Positions 4,489-13,364 of a stretch of 40,515 nt of DNA are shown here, piece by piece. The stretch lies in the NCBI GenBank assembly GCA_028713655.1, contig JAQTNW010000030.1, forward strand, positions 1 through 40,515, read 5' to 3'. The translations under genes and the position numbers were made by a program. Source of the stretch: Candidatus Methylacidiphilales bacterium. GTDB lineage: Bacteria; Verrucomicrobiota; Verrucomicrobiia; Methylacidiphilales; JAAUTS01. The number at the start of each line of letters is the position of its first letter. The stretch's first letter is position 1. A model generated the notes under the pieces. That model did not search any database, had not been told where the DNA came from, and was given only the letters and a program-made list of their open reading frames with translations.

Positions 4489-7032
4489 TCACCTCCACTG
4501 ATGCTTCGGATAGCGCCGCTGCAGCTCCGGCCTGATCTTCGGATACACTTCCCTCCAAAACCCAGAAAGATCCTGCGTCACCTGCACCGGACGCCGGTTC
4601 GGCGCCAGAATCTTGACCAGCAACGGGAACTTCCCGCCCAGGATCTGCGGCGTTTGCTTCAAATCGTACAGTTCCTGGATCGTCGCCGAAAGGCTGGGCG
4701 GTTCATTGGCCGCATAGCTCACTTTCAATTTTTTTGAGCCGACTTCAATCCGTTCCGGCGCCAGCCGCTCCAACGCCGCAGCCATCGGAGGCGAAAGCCA
4801 GTCCTTCAAATACGGCAGAACCGCCTTTTCCTTGATGTCTTTATAACAAAATGCACCCAAACAAAATTGCTCCAGCACGGAACGCCTGTCCTCTTCCGTG
4901 AACGGGGCGAATCCAAGATCCTTCGCGTGCCCGGCCAAAAAACGAACCCGCAACAGCCATTTTTCCACCTCGTCATCCCAGCCCTTGAGCACGCAGCCTC
5001 CATTCAAAACCTGCTCCACCAGCAAGGCTGCCGCAGCCCCCTCCTCCGCATCCTGCACAACCTGCCGGCGCAACACCAGATCGTGATAACAAACCGTCTT
5101 TTCCGTAACCACCCGGCGCAAAGTGCTATCATACAAAGCCCTGGACCCAACCTTCAACCCGTGCTCGGCCATTTCATCCAGCCAGGCTTCCTCCACTTCC
5201 GTGGCCAAACTCAACAGCGTCACCACTTCGCCCGTTCCCTTCTGGATTTCGCTGATCTCCGAAACCACGATCAGCGGCGCTTTGCGCACGACGCTCTGCC
5301 GCGCCAATTCGCCTTTGCGGCCATGCACCAGCTCGCAGCGCAGCGAACCCTGGTCGATCCGCCGCGCCACCTGATCCGCAAACCCGGCCAAAATGCAACG
5401 CCGGATGGCCTGGTTGTCGGGCTTGGAGTCTTCCGCCGCCTTCTTCCCGGACATCGACGCAAACATGCGGGACAATTGCGAAACCTGGCGCGCGGAGGAG
5501 ACATCGATCCCCAATTTGTCGCAGGTCTTGAAATCGAAATTTTTGTTCTCGGCAAACTTCCAGGCCCGCATGTGCATGAAAAAATCACTGCTCTCCTCTC
5601 CACCCAATATATCTTCGCGTAATTCCTCCACCTGCCGCGGCACATTTCGTTTCAGGACACTCTTCCCCTGGGCCAGTGCGGCGAGACTGCACACAGCCGC
5701 AACACAATTGCGTTGTTCCGCCTCCAATAACATGCGGCCATAGCGCGGATGTACCGGAAATCGCAGCAGGCTCTTTCCAACCTCGGTCAGCGAGCCCTCA
5801 TCCTCGTGCAGCGCCCCCAAATCGGCCAGCAAGATTAGCGCCCGCTGGAGCGACTGCGGATCGGGCTTTTCAAACCATCGAAATGATTCCAAGTCTTCAA
5901 TCCCGCTGCCTTTCAGCAAGAGGACCGACTCCGACAAATCGACCCGCCAGACTTCCGGCAGATCGGCAGCCGCCCGCTGGCTGTGTTCGTCCCGAGTCCA
6001 CAGTCGCACGCAATGGCCCGCCGCCACGCGTCCCGCGCGGCCCTTGCGCTGGTCGGCGGATGCGCGGCTGATTTTTTCAATCATCAATGTGTTAATGCCG
6101 CGGCGCGGATCGAAGCGATTGATGCGGGCCAGACCGCCGTCGATGACCAGCCGCACCGTCGGAATCGTAATGGAAGTCTCAGCCACGTTGGTGGCCACGA
6201 TGATCTTGCGCTTTTCCGTGGCGCGCAAGGCTTCGTCCTGTCGTTCCGGCGGGAGTTCACCGTGCAACGCCACGACTTCGCAGTCGCGGGACGCCTGCAT
6301 CCCGCGCAACGCATCCATCGTGCGTTGAATCTCATAGGCGCCCGGCATGAAGATCAAAACATCGCCGTCATGACCCTGCGAAGACGCATCGGCAAAGGCT
6401 TCGGCGGCCACATCCCAGATCCGTGTCCGTTCCGGTGAAAAGGGTTTTTCAAGATATTCCTCGCTGACGTCGAATTGCCGGCCTTCCGACTCCACAACCG
6501 CGCAGGGATCCAGATATTTCGCAAGCGCATCTTTTTCGAGTGTGGCCGACATGACCACCAGGTTCAGCCCCGGCCGTTTTTCGTGCTGAAGACTCCAACA
6601 CCTCGCAAGAGACAGGTCCCCATACAAATGTCGTTCGTGAAATTCGTCGAAGATGAGGGTTGAAATGCGGGAGAGCTGCGGGTCGGAAATCAATTTGCGC
6701 ATCAGGACGCCTTCGGTGACAAAGTTGATGCGGGTTTCGCGGGACGTCATGTCCTCGAAGCGGATCTGGTAGCCGACTTCGCGCCCGAGCGTGACGCCCA
6801 TTTCCTCCGCCACCCTGCGGGCCAGGAGTCGCGCAGCCAGGCGGCGGGGTTGCAGGATGAGGATCTGGCCTTCGGCGGAAACACCGGCCCGGTCCAGGAT
6901 TTGCGGGATCTGGGTTGATTTGCCGGAGCCGGTGGGGGCCTTCACCACCAGGCGATGGTGTTGTTTCAGGCCCGCGACCACGGCGTCGGCCACCTCATGG
7001 ATCGGCAGATCGGCTGGATTCAATTTTATCAT
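4489..7032 (-). CDS. hrpB: ATP-dependent RNA helicase HrpB (DEAH/DExH family)
   Basis: This 847-residue protein is a superfamily 2 helicase of the HrpB type. Motif I GSGKST is at residues 35-40, motif II DEFH at 129-132 (the HrpB variant of DEAH, in FDEFHERHLYG), motif III SAT at 162-164 and motif VI QRKGRAGR at 328-335. They are followed by the helicase-associated helical domain and the long HrpB C-terminal domain ending in FWREVYPKIRPELQRRYPKH. The length fits the family (about 800-850). HrpB is a presumed cytoplasmic RNA-remodelling enzyme whose substrate is not well established. The gene stands alone, divergent from recO across a repeat-filled 231-bp spacer. A long open frame on the opposite strand (4867-5622) is a shadow. 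Confidence 0.95.
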   Translation of the reverse strand: MIKLNPADLPIHEVADAVVAGLKQHHRLVVKAPTGSGKSTQIPQILDRAGVSAEGQILILQPRRLAARLLARRVAEEMGVTLGREVGYQIRFEDMTSRETRINFVTEGVLMRKLISDPQLSRISTLIFDEFHERHLYGDLSLARCWSLQHEKRPGLNLVVMSATLEKDALAKYLDPCAVVESEGRQFDVSEEYLEKPFSPERTRIWDVAAEAFADASSQGHDGDVLIFMPGAYEIQRTMDALRGMQASRDCEVVALHGELPPERQDEALRATEKRKIIVATNVAETSITIPTVRLVIDGGLARINRFDPRRGINTLMIEKISRASADQRKGRAGRVAAGHCVRLWTRDEHSQRAAADLPEVWRVDLSESVLLLKGSGIEDLESFRWFEKPDPQSLQRALILLADLGALHEDEGSLTEVGKSLLRFPVHPRYGRMLLEAEQRNCVAAVCSLAALAQGKSVLKRNVPRQVEELREDILGGEESSDFFMHMRAWKFAENKNFDFKTCDKLGIDVSSARQVSQLSRMFASMSGKKAAEDSKPDNQAIRRCILAGFADQVARRIDQGSLRCELVHGRKGELARQSVVRKAPLIVVSEISEIQKGTGEVVTLLSLATEVEEAWLDEMAEHGLKVGSRALYDSTLRRVVTEKTVCYHDLVLRRQVVQDAEEGAAAALLVEQVLNGGCVLKGWDDEVEKWLLRVRFLAGHAKDLGFAPFTEEDRRSVLEQFCLGAFCYKDIKEKAVLPYLKDWLSPPMAAALERLAPERIEVGSKKLKVSYAANEPPSLSATIQELYDLKQTPQILGGKFPLLVKILAPNRRPVQVTQDLSGFWREVYPKIRPELQRRYPKHQWR

Positions 7033-7263
7033 GATTGTGAAGGGAACATCTTAACGCAAAGTCGCAAAGAATAGCACAATCCTTTTTTACAGGAAGGGCG
7101 CGAAGGATCGCAAAACGAAGTTTAAAACTGGAATTGGTTTTGGATTTTTTCTGGATTCTGAATTCTGACCTCTGGATTCTCCCGGCTTTTCCTCTGCGTT
7201 CTCTGCGACTTGCGGTGAACCTTTTGCTTTGCGCCTTGGACGGTTTGCGTTAGACAGTTCAGC
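7033..7263. repeat. Divergent spacer filled with degenerate repeats
   Basis: The spacer between hrpB and recO holds AACGCAAAGTCGCAAAGAAT (7054-7073), AAGGGCGCGAAGGATCGCAAAA (about 7092-7113), CTCTGCGTTCTCTGCGACTT (7192-7211) and CTTTGCGCCTTGGACGGTTTGCG (about 7228-7250). These are variants of the dispersed 'CTTTGCGCCTTGGCGG' theme in both orientations. Promoters for both genes must be here, but no good -35/-10 pair stands out. Confidence 0.6.
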
Positions 7264-7827
7264 ATGGAACCGGTCGAAGACGAAGGCATCATCATCCGCC
7301 GCTCGCTCTACTCCGAAACCAGCCATATCCTCACCTGGCTCACCGCCCGGCACGGATTGCTCCGTACGCTCGCCCGCGGCGCGGCACGGCCCAAACAGGG
7401 GTTTTTCGGAAAGACCGATATTTTTCACCAATGCCATCTGAGCTGGGTCCCGTCCCGAAAATCCAGCCTGCACACGCTCCGGGAGCTTTCGGTCATTGAG
7501 GCGCATCGCGGCCTGACGCGCGCCTATCTCAATCTCCTGGCTGCGTCGTATTTTTTTGAGGTCATCGAACTCACCGTGGAAGGGCAAACGCCGGTACCAG
7601 AAATTTATACGCTGGCGGCCAAAGCATTGGATTACCTCGGGAAAAAGGACGCCTCCCCGGCGCTGCTGGAACGTTTCGAACGGCGCCTGATGGAAATCCA
7701 GGGGTTGAACCATCCCGATTGGAAGATCGAACAGTTGCGGCGGCACGCGTATCCCAGGCAGCCCAGGACTTTTTCAAAACTGCAAGCCGAGTTGATGAAA
7801 GCGGAGGATGGGCAAAACAAAGTTTAA
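7264..7827 (+). CDS. recO: DNA repair protein RecO, short form
   Basis: This 187-residue protein matches RecO, which works with RecF and RecR to load RecA on SSB-coated single-stranded DNA. The N-terminal OB-fold begins EPVEDEGIIIRRSLYSETSHIL and continues TARHGLLRTLARGAARPKQGF, the typical RecO opening (alternative start, sparse-substrate strand, KG/RG-rich turn). The helical C-terminal part contains LTRAYLNLLAASYFFEVIE. RecO is usually 230-250 residues; this one lacks the Cys4 zinc site present in many homologues and is shortened at the C-terminus, where it ends AELMKAEDGQNKV just before a repeat. The start follows the repeat-rich spacer directly. Call is by overall pattern. Confidence 0.85.
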   Translation: MEPVEDEGIIIRRSLYSETSHILTWLTARHGLLRTLARGAARPKQGFFGKTDIFHQCHLSWVPSRKSSLHTLRELSVIEAHRGLTRAYLNLLAASYFFEVIELTVEGQTPVPEIYTLAAKALDYLGKKDASPALLERFERRLMEIQGLNHPDWKIEQLRRHAYPRQPRTFSKLQAELMKAEDGQNKV

Positions 7828-8120
7828 CGCAAAGAAAAACATTTTGAATTAGCACAAGCTGTATCTATCCCCCTGACAAGGGGGAAGCGAAGGGGGTTTT
7901 GTTGTTGAATAAACAAAACATTTTTACAGGGAGATCGCGGAGGAACGCGAAGCTTTAAAGCTTGATTTGAAGCACGAACAAATGTTTGGCCGCCAAAAGG
8001 CACAAAATACGCAAAAATGGAACAGTAAGTTTTGATTCTAAAAATCAGTGTGAATCTGCGTCCATCTGCGGATAAAAATGATTTCCTTTGCGCCTTGGCG
8101 GCTTTGCGCGAGGATATGTG
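7828..8120. repeat. Convergent spacer with dispersed repeats
   Basis: The spacer between the ends of recO and ispG has no gene. It carries a strong hairpin at 7869-7884, AGGGAGATCGCGGAGGAACG (about 7928-7947), GGCCGCCAAAAGGCACAAAA (7989-8008), a 'CTGCGTCCATCTGCGGATAAAA' block (about 8056-8077) and TTTGCGCCTTGGCGGCTTTG (8087-8106). The last directly abuts the ispG stop codon. Confidence 0.6.
7869..7900 (+). terminator. Probable intrinsic terminator
   Basis: CCCCCT (7869-7874) pairs with AGGGGG (7879-7884) around a GACA loop. A second G-run (7892-7896) follows, then TTTTGTTGTTG. It lies 40 bp after recO and between convergent genes, so it may serve recO. The T-run is separated from the first stem, so an alternative pairing of CCCCC with the second G-run is possible. 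Confidence 0.5.
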
Positions 8121-9884
8121 CTACGCCGCCACCGCGGGCGCATCGACCCATTTGCCATGTTCGCGGATGAGGTCCACCAACCGGTCCACCGCTTCCGTTT
8201 CCGGGATGTTAAACTTCACCGGATTCTTGCCGACGTACAGGTTGATCTTTCCGGGAGCGCCGCCGACATAACCGAAGTCCGCATCGGCCATTTCGCCCGG
8301 CCCGTTCACAATGCAGCCCATGACGGCGATTTTGACGCCTTTGAGATGCTCGGTCGATGCCTTGATGCGGGCCGTGGTGGTTTGCAGGTCGAACAGCGTG
8401 CGGCCGCAGGAAGGGCAGGCCACGTAGTCTGTCTTGAAAATACGATTGCCCGCCGCCTGCAGGATATTAAAGCCGAGGCGGATGCTCGCGCCGGGTGATT
8501 TTTCCTGCCGGATCAAAATCGCGTCGCCGATGCCGTCGCAGAGCAGCGCTCCGATATGGATGGCGGACGAAAGCAGCCCCTGCATGAGCTCCGGAGTTTC
8601 GTTAGGATTAAACGTATCTTTCAGCAGGATCGGATGGTGCGGATGTATCTTGGCCGAAAGAATCCGGTACGCGGTGACCGGGTTCAACTGGGTACCGTCC
8701 TTGACGGTCACCAGGACGGGCTCATCCTGGTCGTTGATCTTGCGAATCTGCTGTTCGTCAGCCAAATCCACTTCCACCACGCCCGATCCTTCATAAACCA
8801 GCTCCGGGGCGGTGTCGCCCATCGCGGCCATGCGGGGTTTCAATGCGTCGTAAACCTCACGCGTGGAAAAAACACGGGCGGGATTGCTCTCGCCGATCTC
8901 GATGCCTGAAAGCGTCAGCGGGAAGCTGTTTCGCTTGGCATAGACATAGGGATCAAAGCTAAGTGCCAATCCCTGTCCCGCCGATACCTCATGGCGCAGG
9001 TTTTCCGAGTAGGCCACAAGAGCCCGGGCAACCGGTATTTCGTGGATACTGTCCTCGGTCAGGGAAACGCGGATGGTGTCCCCCAGCCCGTCCTTTAACA
9101 ACGAGCCAATGCCGATGGCGCTCTTGATGCGCCCATCCTCGCCCTCGCCGGCCTCGGTCACGCCGAGATGCAGCGGGTAATTCCAGTCGGTGCCTTCCTC
9201 ATTCAAGCGCGAAACCAGAAGGCGATAGGCATTGATCATGACCTTCGGATTGGAAGCCTTCATTGAAAATACAAAGTTGTGGAAATTGTACTTTCGGGCG
9301 ATCCGGGCAAATTCCAGCGCGCTTTCCACCATCCCGTTCGGCGTGTCGCCGTAGCGGTTCATGATGCGGTCGGACAAAGAACCGTGATTGGTCCCGATGC
9401 GCATGGCGACGTTCCGCTCCAGGCACAGCTTGATCAGCGGGACAAAAGTTTCCTCGATACGATCCAGTTCTTCGAGATATTGCTCGTCGTTGTATTCCCG
9501 GATCTGGAATTTCTTTTTATCTGCAAAATTGCCGGGATTGATGCGCACTTTTTCGACCCACTGCGCAGCCTCAAGGGCGGCATCGGGCTTGAAATGGATG
9601 TCCGCCACGATCGGGACCGCGCAGCCGGCGGCCTGGAGTTCGGCCTTGATATTTTTCAGGTTGGCGGCGTCCTTGACGGTCGGCGCGGTGATGCGGACGA
9701 TCTCACAACCCACTTTCACCAAATCCAGCGTCTGTTGAACGCAGGCCCGCGTGTCCATGGTATCGCAGGTCAGCATGGACTGCACTCGGATCGGATTGGC
9801 CCCGCCGATGCCCACTTTCCCGACAAACACTTCGCGGGTGGGACGGCGTTGGTGCAAGAAGGGGTTCGCACAATAGGGCTTCAT
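8121..9884 (-). CDS. ispG: 4-hydroxy-3-methylbut-2-enyl diphosphate synthase (long form)
   Basis: IspG (GcpE) is the iron-sulfur enzyme of the MEP pathway that converts MEcPP to HMBPP in the cytoplasm. The N-terminal TIM barrel opens with RRPTREVFVGKVGIGGANPI and has IRVQSMLTCDTMDT and GCEIVRITAPT. The 4Fe-4S ligands sit in the C-terminal reductase-like domain: Cys490 and Cys493 (ACPSCGR), Cys524 (VMGCIVNGPGE) and Glu531. At 587 residues it is the three-domain long type, with an insert between barrel and cluster domain, known from Chlamydiae, Bacteroidetes, plants and PVC bacteria; the proteobacterial type has about 370. It is the last gene of the lptD operon, 5 bp after rseP. Confidence 0.95.
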   Translation of the reverse strand: MKPYCANPFLHQRRPTREVFVGKVGIGGANPIRVQSMLTCDTMDTRACVQQTLDLVKVGCEIVRITAPTVKDAANLKNIKAELQAAGCAVPIVADIHFKPDAALEAAQWVEKVRINPGNFADKKKFQIREYNDEQYLEELDRIEETFVPLIKLCLERNVAMRIGTNHGSLSDRIMNRYGDTPNGMVESALEFARIARKYNFHNFVFSMKASNPKVMINAYRLLVSRLNEEGTDWNYPLHLGVTEAGEGEDGRIKSAIGIGSLLKDGLGDTIRVSLTEDSIHEIPVARALVAYSENLRHEVSAGQGLALSFDPYVYAKRNSFPLTLSGIEIGESNPARVFSTREVYDALKPRMAAMGDTAPELVYEGSGVVEVDLADEQQIRKINDQDEPVLVTVKDGTQLNPVTAYRILSAKIHPHHPILLKDTFNPNETPELMQGLLSSAIHIGALLCDGIGDAILIRQEKSPGASIRLGFNILQAAGNRIFKTDYVACPSCGRTLFDLQTTTARIKASTEHLKGVKIAVMGCIVNGPGEMADADFGYVGGAPGKINLYVGKNPVKFNIPETEAVDRLVDLIREHGKWVDAPAVAA

Positions 9885-9889
9885 AATTT

Positions 9890-11353
9890 TTATGGGGTCG
9901 GAGGGTTGTGGGGTTCGAAACGCAATGTTTTGCTCATTTGTTCGGAATCGGCGGCCTTGCGTTCATTCTGCAAATCCCGGCCCCAACGCAACGCGTCACG
10001 GTAGGTGACAAACAGGGCAAACCCCACCAGAACAAACAGAAATGCGGACTGGACGCTGTAAATCAGCTTCGCGTGGACAGGACCCCGCTTCAACAACTCG
10101 ATGATCGACAATAAAATATGGCCGCCATCCAGGATCGGCAGGGGGAACAAGTTCAACAGGGCCAGGTTCACATTCAGGACCACGCCAAAATAAAGGACCT
10201 TGCGCCAGTCATCCAGCAGCAGCGTCTGGATGGCGCGAAAAATGCCCAGCGGGCCTGACATTTGTTTGATGCCAATATCGGATTTTGGATTTGGAATCGC
10301 ATGCAGTGTGCGAAAAACCATCAATGCGCTGTTGGAAATCAACTCAAAGGGTTTTGGATGTGTAATGCGCTTTTCCGTCTTGGGATCGGCCATCCATATA
10401 ATCCCAATCATCGGGTTTTCCGTCAGGCTGGTTTTGCCGTCGGCTTTGGTGTAGGTTCCGCGCCGGGGAACCACATCGACCGCGATCTGCGCGCCGGCCC
10501 GCTGAACCTCCAGATGCACCAGCTTCCCCTCGCCGGCCTCGATCACATCCATGATATGAAGATAGTTGTAAACCTTTTCACCGTTGATCCGCAGAATGCG
10601 GTCTTCTGTTTTGAGTCCTGCCTGTTCCGCGGGTGAACCCGGAAGGATTTTACCCACCAGGACGGAGTCATCCGCCGGACCTATTCCAAGGGCGCGAAGA
10701 TTTTCAAGTTCGGGGTCTTTCTTCGGACGCGGATAAAACACCAAGTGCCGCCCGTTGCGTTCGACGTCCACCCGGATCGTTTCGCCTTCACTGAAAATAA
10801 TCGATTCCTTAATCGCATCTGCATTGCCGGCCCATCCTTTGACTTCCCTGCCGTTGATCCGGGTGATCACGTCACCCAACTGAATCCCGACCTCACGGGC
10901 AGCGCTTTCTTTTGTCATGTAGCCGACTACTGTGTTTTGCAGATTGATTCGTTCGGGAAATCCAACGAAATAAACGATGATCGCCAAAGCCAGGGCGAGC
11001 AAAAAGCTGAACAAAGGCCCCCAGAATGCCGTTATGATCTTGGCCCAGGGTGTAACGGGCGGCAGATTTTTGGGAAGTTCTTCAGCCTCCTTGCCCTCCA
11101 GCATTTCAACCGGCACCATTTGCGGCAACTGGACAAAGCCGCCCAGCGGAATCCAGTTGATGCAATATTCAACCCCGTTCCGTTTGAAGGAAAAAACCTT
11201 CGGACCAAATCCAATCGCAAAACGTTGGATATACAAGCCCGTCATCCGAGCCGCAAGGAAATGGCCCCATTCGTGGGCGGCAACCGTGACGCTAAAGACC
11301 ACGAAGGCCCCGATAACCGAACCTATAATTCCTAAAATTTCCAAAGTATTCAT
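9890..11353 (-). CDS. rseP: Site-2 zinc metalloprotease RseP
   Basis: RseP cleaves membrane-embedded substrates such as anti-sigma factors in the inner membrane. From the ATG at 11351-11353 the protein has 487 residues; the frame is open upstream, but that part overlaps dxr. The zinc motif HEWGH is at residues 27-31 in the first membrane helix (VVFSVTVAAHEWGHFLAARM). The PDZ region carries two repeats (YMTKESAAREVGIQLGDVIT and ILPGSPAEQAGLKTEDRIL). The second catalytic motif LDGGH (zinc-ligand Asp409) is near the C-terminus, followed by a last helix. The start is 5 bp after the dxr stop. In this operon it sits between isoprenoid and lipid genes, as in many Gram-negatives (dxr-rseP neighbours). 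Confidence 0.93.
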   Translation of the reverse strand: MNTLEILGIIGSVIGAFVVFSVTVAAHEWGHFLAARMTGLYIQRFAIGFGPKVFSFKRNGVEYCINWIPLGGFVQLPQMVPVEMLEGKEAEELPKNLPPVTPWAKIITAFWGPLFSFLLALALAIIVYFVGFPERINLQNTVVGYMTKESAAREVGIQLGDVITRINGREVKGWAGNADAIKESIIFSEGETIRVDVERNGRHLVFYPRPKKDPELENLRALGIGPADDSVLVGKILPGSPAEQAGLKTEDRILRINGEKVYNYLHIMDVIEAGEGKLVHLEVQRAGAQIAVDVVPRRGTYTKADGKTSLTENPMIGIIWMADPKTEKRITHPKPFELISNSALMVFRTLHAIPNPKSDIGIKQMSGPLGIFRAIQTLLLDDWRKVLYFGVVLNVNLALLNLFPLPILDGGHILLSIIELLKRGPVHAKLIYSVQSAFLFVLVGFALFVTYRDALRWGRDLQNERKAADSEQMSKTLRFEPHNPPTP

Positions 11354-11358
11354 TATAA

Positions 11359-12504
11359 TCAGTTCAAAATATGCCCCGCCGTCTGGCGAGCCCAAGTGTC
11401 AGCCTGCAGTATAGCATCCAGGTCAGGCGAGGCAATGCTCCTATGTTGATCCATTACCTTTTCTACTGATTCCCAAATTTGTGGGAATGAGGCCTTTCTG
11501 CTCAAAAAACGCTCCACAGCGACTTCATTTGCTGCGTTAAATACCGCAGGCAGGGTTCCGCCGATGCTACCCGCCTGGCGGGCCAGCCTCAAGGCCGGGA
11601 AACGCCCGGGATCCGGAGCTTCAAAAATAAGCTGCCCTAATTTTGAGAAATCCAGGGACGGCAACTGATTCGGCAGCCGTTCCGGATAGGTGATGGCGTA
11701 TTGGATCGGGAAACACATGTCGGAGTGGCTGAGCTGGGCCAGCACCGAGTGGTCCACAAATTCCACCATGGAATGCACCAGGCTCTGGGGATGCACGATC
11801 ACATCAATCTTTTCCATGCCGACGCCGAACAGCCATCTGGCCTCGATCATCTCCAGCCCTTTGTTAAACAAGGTCGCCGAGTCGATTGTAATTTTTTTGC
11901 CCATATCCCAGGTGGGATGCTTCAAGGCCTGCTCGACTGTCACATGGGCCAGTTCAGGCTTTGGCGTTGTGCGAAACGGCCCGCCGGAAGCGGTCAGGAT
12001 CAGGCGTTTGACCTGTTCGACCGGTGTGTTCAAAAGGCACTGAAAAATGGCGTTATGCTCGGAATCGACGGGCAAAATGGCATGTCCATAACGCTTCGCT
12101 GCCGCTGTTACCGCTTCGCCGGCCATGACCAGGATTTCCTTGCTCGCAACCGCGAGCTCTTTTCCGGTTTCAAGCGCGGCCAGCGCCGGAGCCAGGCCCG
12201 CGGTGCCGACAATCGCAACCAGGACCATGTCCGCATCGGTTTCCCGGACCAGATCCACCAATCCCTGCGGCCCCTGAAACAAGCGGCAGTTGGAAGGCAG
12301 GGCCGCTTTGGCTTCCTGCGCGGCAGCGGGGTCGTAAACGGCGACGGCGCGCGGGCCGAACTCCCGGACCTGTTCCAACAGGGCGGGCACGCTGCGCTGC
12401 ACGGCCAGGCCGACAATCTTCATCCGGTCCGGAAACTGGCGGGCAACCTTGCAGGTGCTCAGGCCGATGGAACCGCTGGCTCCCAAAATAATGACGCGTT
12501 TCAT
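11359..12504 (-). CDS. dxr: 1-deoxy-D-xylulose 5-phosphate reductoisomerase
   Basis: Dxr (IspC) converts DXP to MEP with NADPH, the second step of the MEP isoprenoid pathway. The 381-residue protein has the nucleotide-binding GASGSIG at residues 8-14, the metal/substrate region LPVDSEHNAIFQCL, the family signature IDSATLFNKGLEMIEARWLF and VHPQSLVHSMVEFVDHSVLA. The length is typical. Its ATG overlaps the cdsA stop by 4 bp (TGA/ATG at 12501-12504), implying translational coupling. Confidence 0.96.
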   Translation of the reverse strand: MKRVIILGASGSIGLSTCKVARQFPDRMKIVGLAVQRSVPALLEQVREFGPRAVAVYDPAAAQEAKAALPSNCRLFQGPQGLVDLVRETDADMVLVAIVGTAGLAPALAALETGKELAVASKEILVMAGEAVTAAAKRYGHAILPVDSEHNAIFQCLLNTPVEQVKRLILTASGGPFRTTPKPELAHVTVEQALKHPTWDMGKKITIDSATLFNKGLEMIEARWLFGVGMEKIDVIVHPQSLVHSMVEFVDHSVLAQLSHSDMCFPIQYAITYPERLPNQLPSLDFSKLGQLIFEAPDPGRFPALRLARQAGSIGGTLPAVFNAANEVAVERFLSRKASFPQIWESVEKVMDQHRSIASPDLDAILQADTWARQTAGHILN

Positions 12505-13364
12505 GAAAATATGATAAAGGTAAGATAGGAATAAAACAACGGGCCGGTAAACAACAGGCTGTCGATCAAATCCAGGGAGCCGCCGATGCCGGGAATGAGA
12601 ACCCCGGAGTTTTTCGACTGGGCATCGCGCTTGATGACGGACTCCGCCAGGTCCCCGACCACGCTGGTCACCGGAAGCAGGAGACCCAGCACCACGGCAT
12701 GCCAGCCGGAGATGATGGCGAGTTTTTCCGGAAAACAGCGGACGAGCATCAGGCTGGTCAGGAGCGCGACGAGCAGGCCGCCGAAAAATCCCTCCCAGGT
12801 TTTTTTCGGGCTGATGTGCGGGCTCATTTTATGGCGTCCGAACATGCTGCCCGTCACATAGGCCCCGATATCCGTGAATTTGGTCACGGCAACAAGATAG
12901 AGGCCCAGCATAATCCCGTCCTGGTGCATCCGCTCCATTCCAAAAAGAATTTTCAAAAGGAACTGAAAAAGAAACGGCACATAAAAAAAGCCGAAAAGTG
13001 TCAACGCGACCGTTCCCACGGGAGTCGCCCGCGGATGCTCAAAAACGGTCCGCGTCAGGATGCCGATGACGGCCCCCAGAATGGCCAGGGTTTCGAGGGC
13101 GTCGGAATACCGCGAATCCGCATTCACGCCCAACAAATCAATATAGGCAACACAAAGAAAGACCAGGCCGCAGAAGGCGCCGGCCTTTTTGAAAACTTTC
13201 AGCCCCTTGTTTTCCTGCATCTGGTAATATTCCCACTGCCCGACCAGGCAAAGCAGGGAGGAAAGCACAAACAGGCCGGAGGAATAACGCATCCAGGCCA
13301 GCCAGACCACCAGGCTGATAAGAATGACCGTGGAAACCAGGCGCCATCCGAACATGGAATTCAA
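12501..13364 (-). CDS. cdsA: Phosphatidate cytidylyltransferase
   Basis: CdsA makes CDP-diacylglycerol from phosphatidic acid and CTP in the inner membrane. The 287-residue protein has about seven hydrophobic segments and the C-terminal signature SVVGDLAESVIKRDAQSKNS followed by PGIGGSLDLIDSLLF. In the classical signature the last part reads PGHGG.xDRxD; here the His is Ile, the Arg is Leu, and the Asp of KD is Asn. The rest (GDLAES, KRD, GG, the two Asp) is intact, so I call it functional but of a variant subtype. It overlaps dxr downstream and uppS upstream by 4 bp each. Confidence 0.92.
   Translation of the reverse strand: MNSMFGWRLVSTVILISLVVWLAWMRYSSGLFVLSSLLCLVGQWEYYQMQENKGLKVFKKAGAFCGLVFLCVAYIDLLGVNADSRYSDALETLAILGAVIGILTRTVFEHPRATPVGTVALTLFGFFYVPFLFQFLLKILFGMERMHQDGIMLGLYLVAVTKFTDIGAYVTGSMFGRHKMSPHISPKKTWEGFFGGLLVALLTSLMLVRCFPEKLAIISGWHAVVLGLLLPVTSVVGDLAESVIKRDAQSKNSGVLIPGIGGSLDLIDSLLFTGPLFYSYLTFIIFS

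Noticed and set aside
4867-5622. Long open frame on the plus strand inside hrpB
   Set aside because: It is antisense to strong HrpB motifs and its translation (His/Arg/Gln-rich, no domain) is a typical high-GC shadow.
11354-11395. Upstream start of rseP giving 14 more residues
   Set aside because: It lies within the end of dxr; the ATG at 11351-11353 gives the standard short cytoplasmic start before the HEWGH helix.
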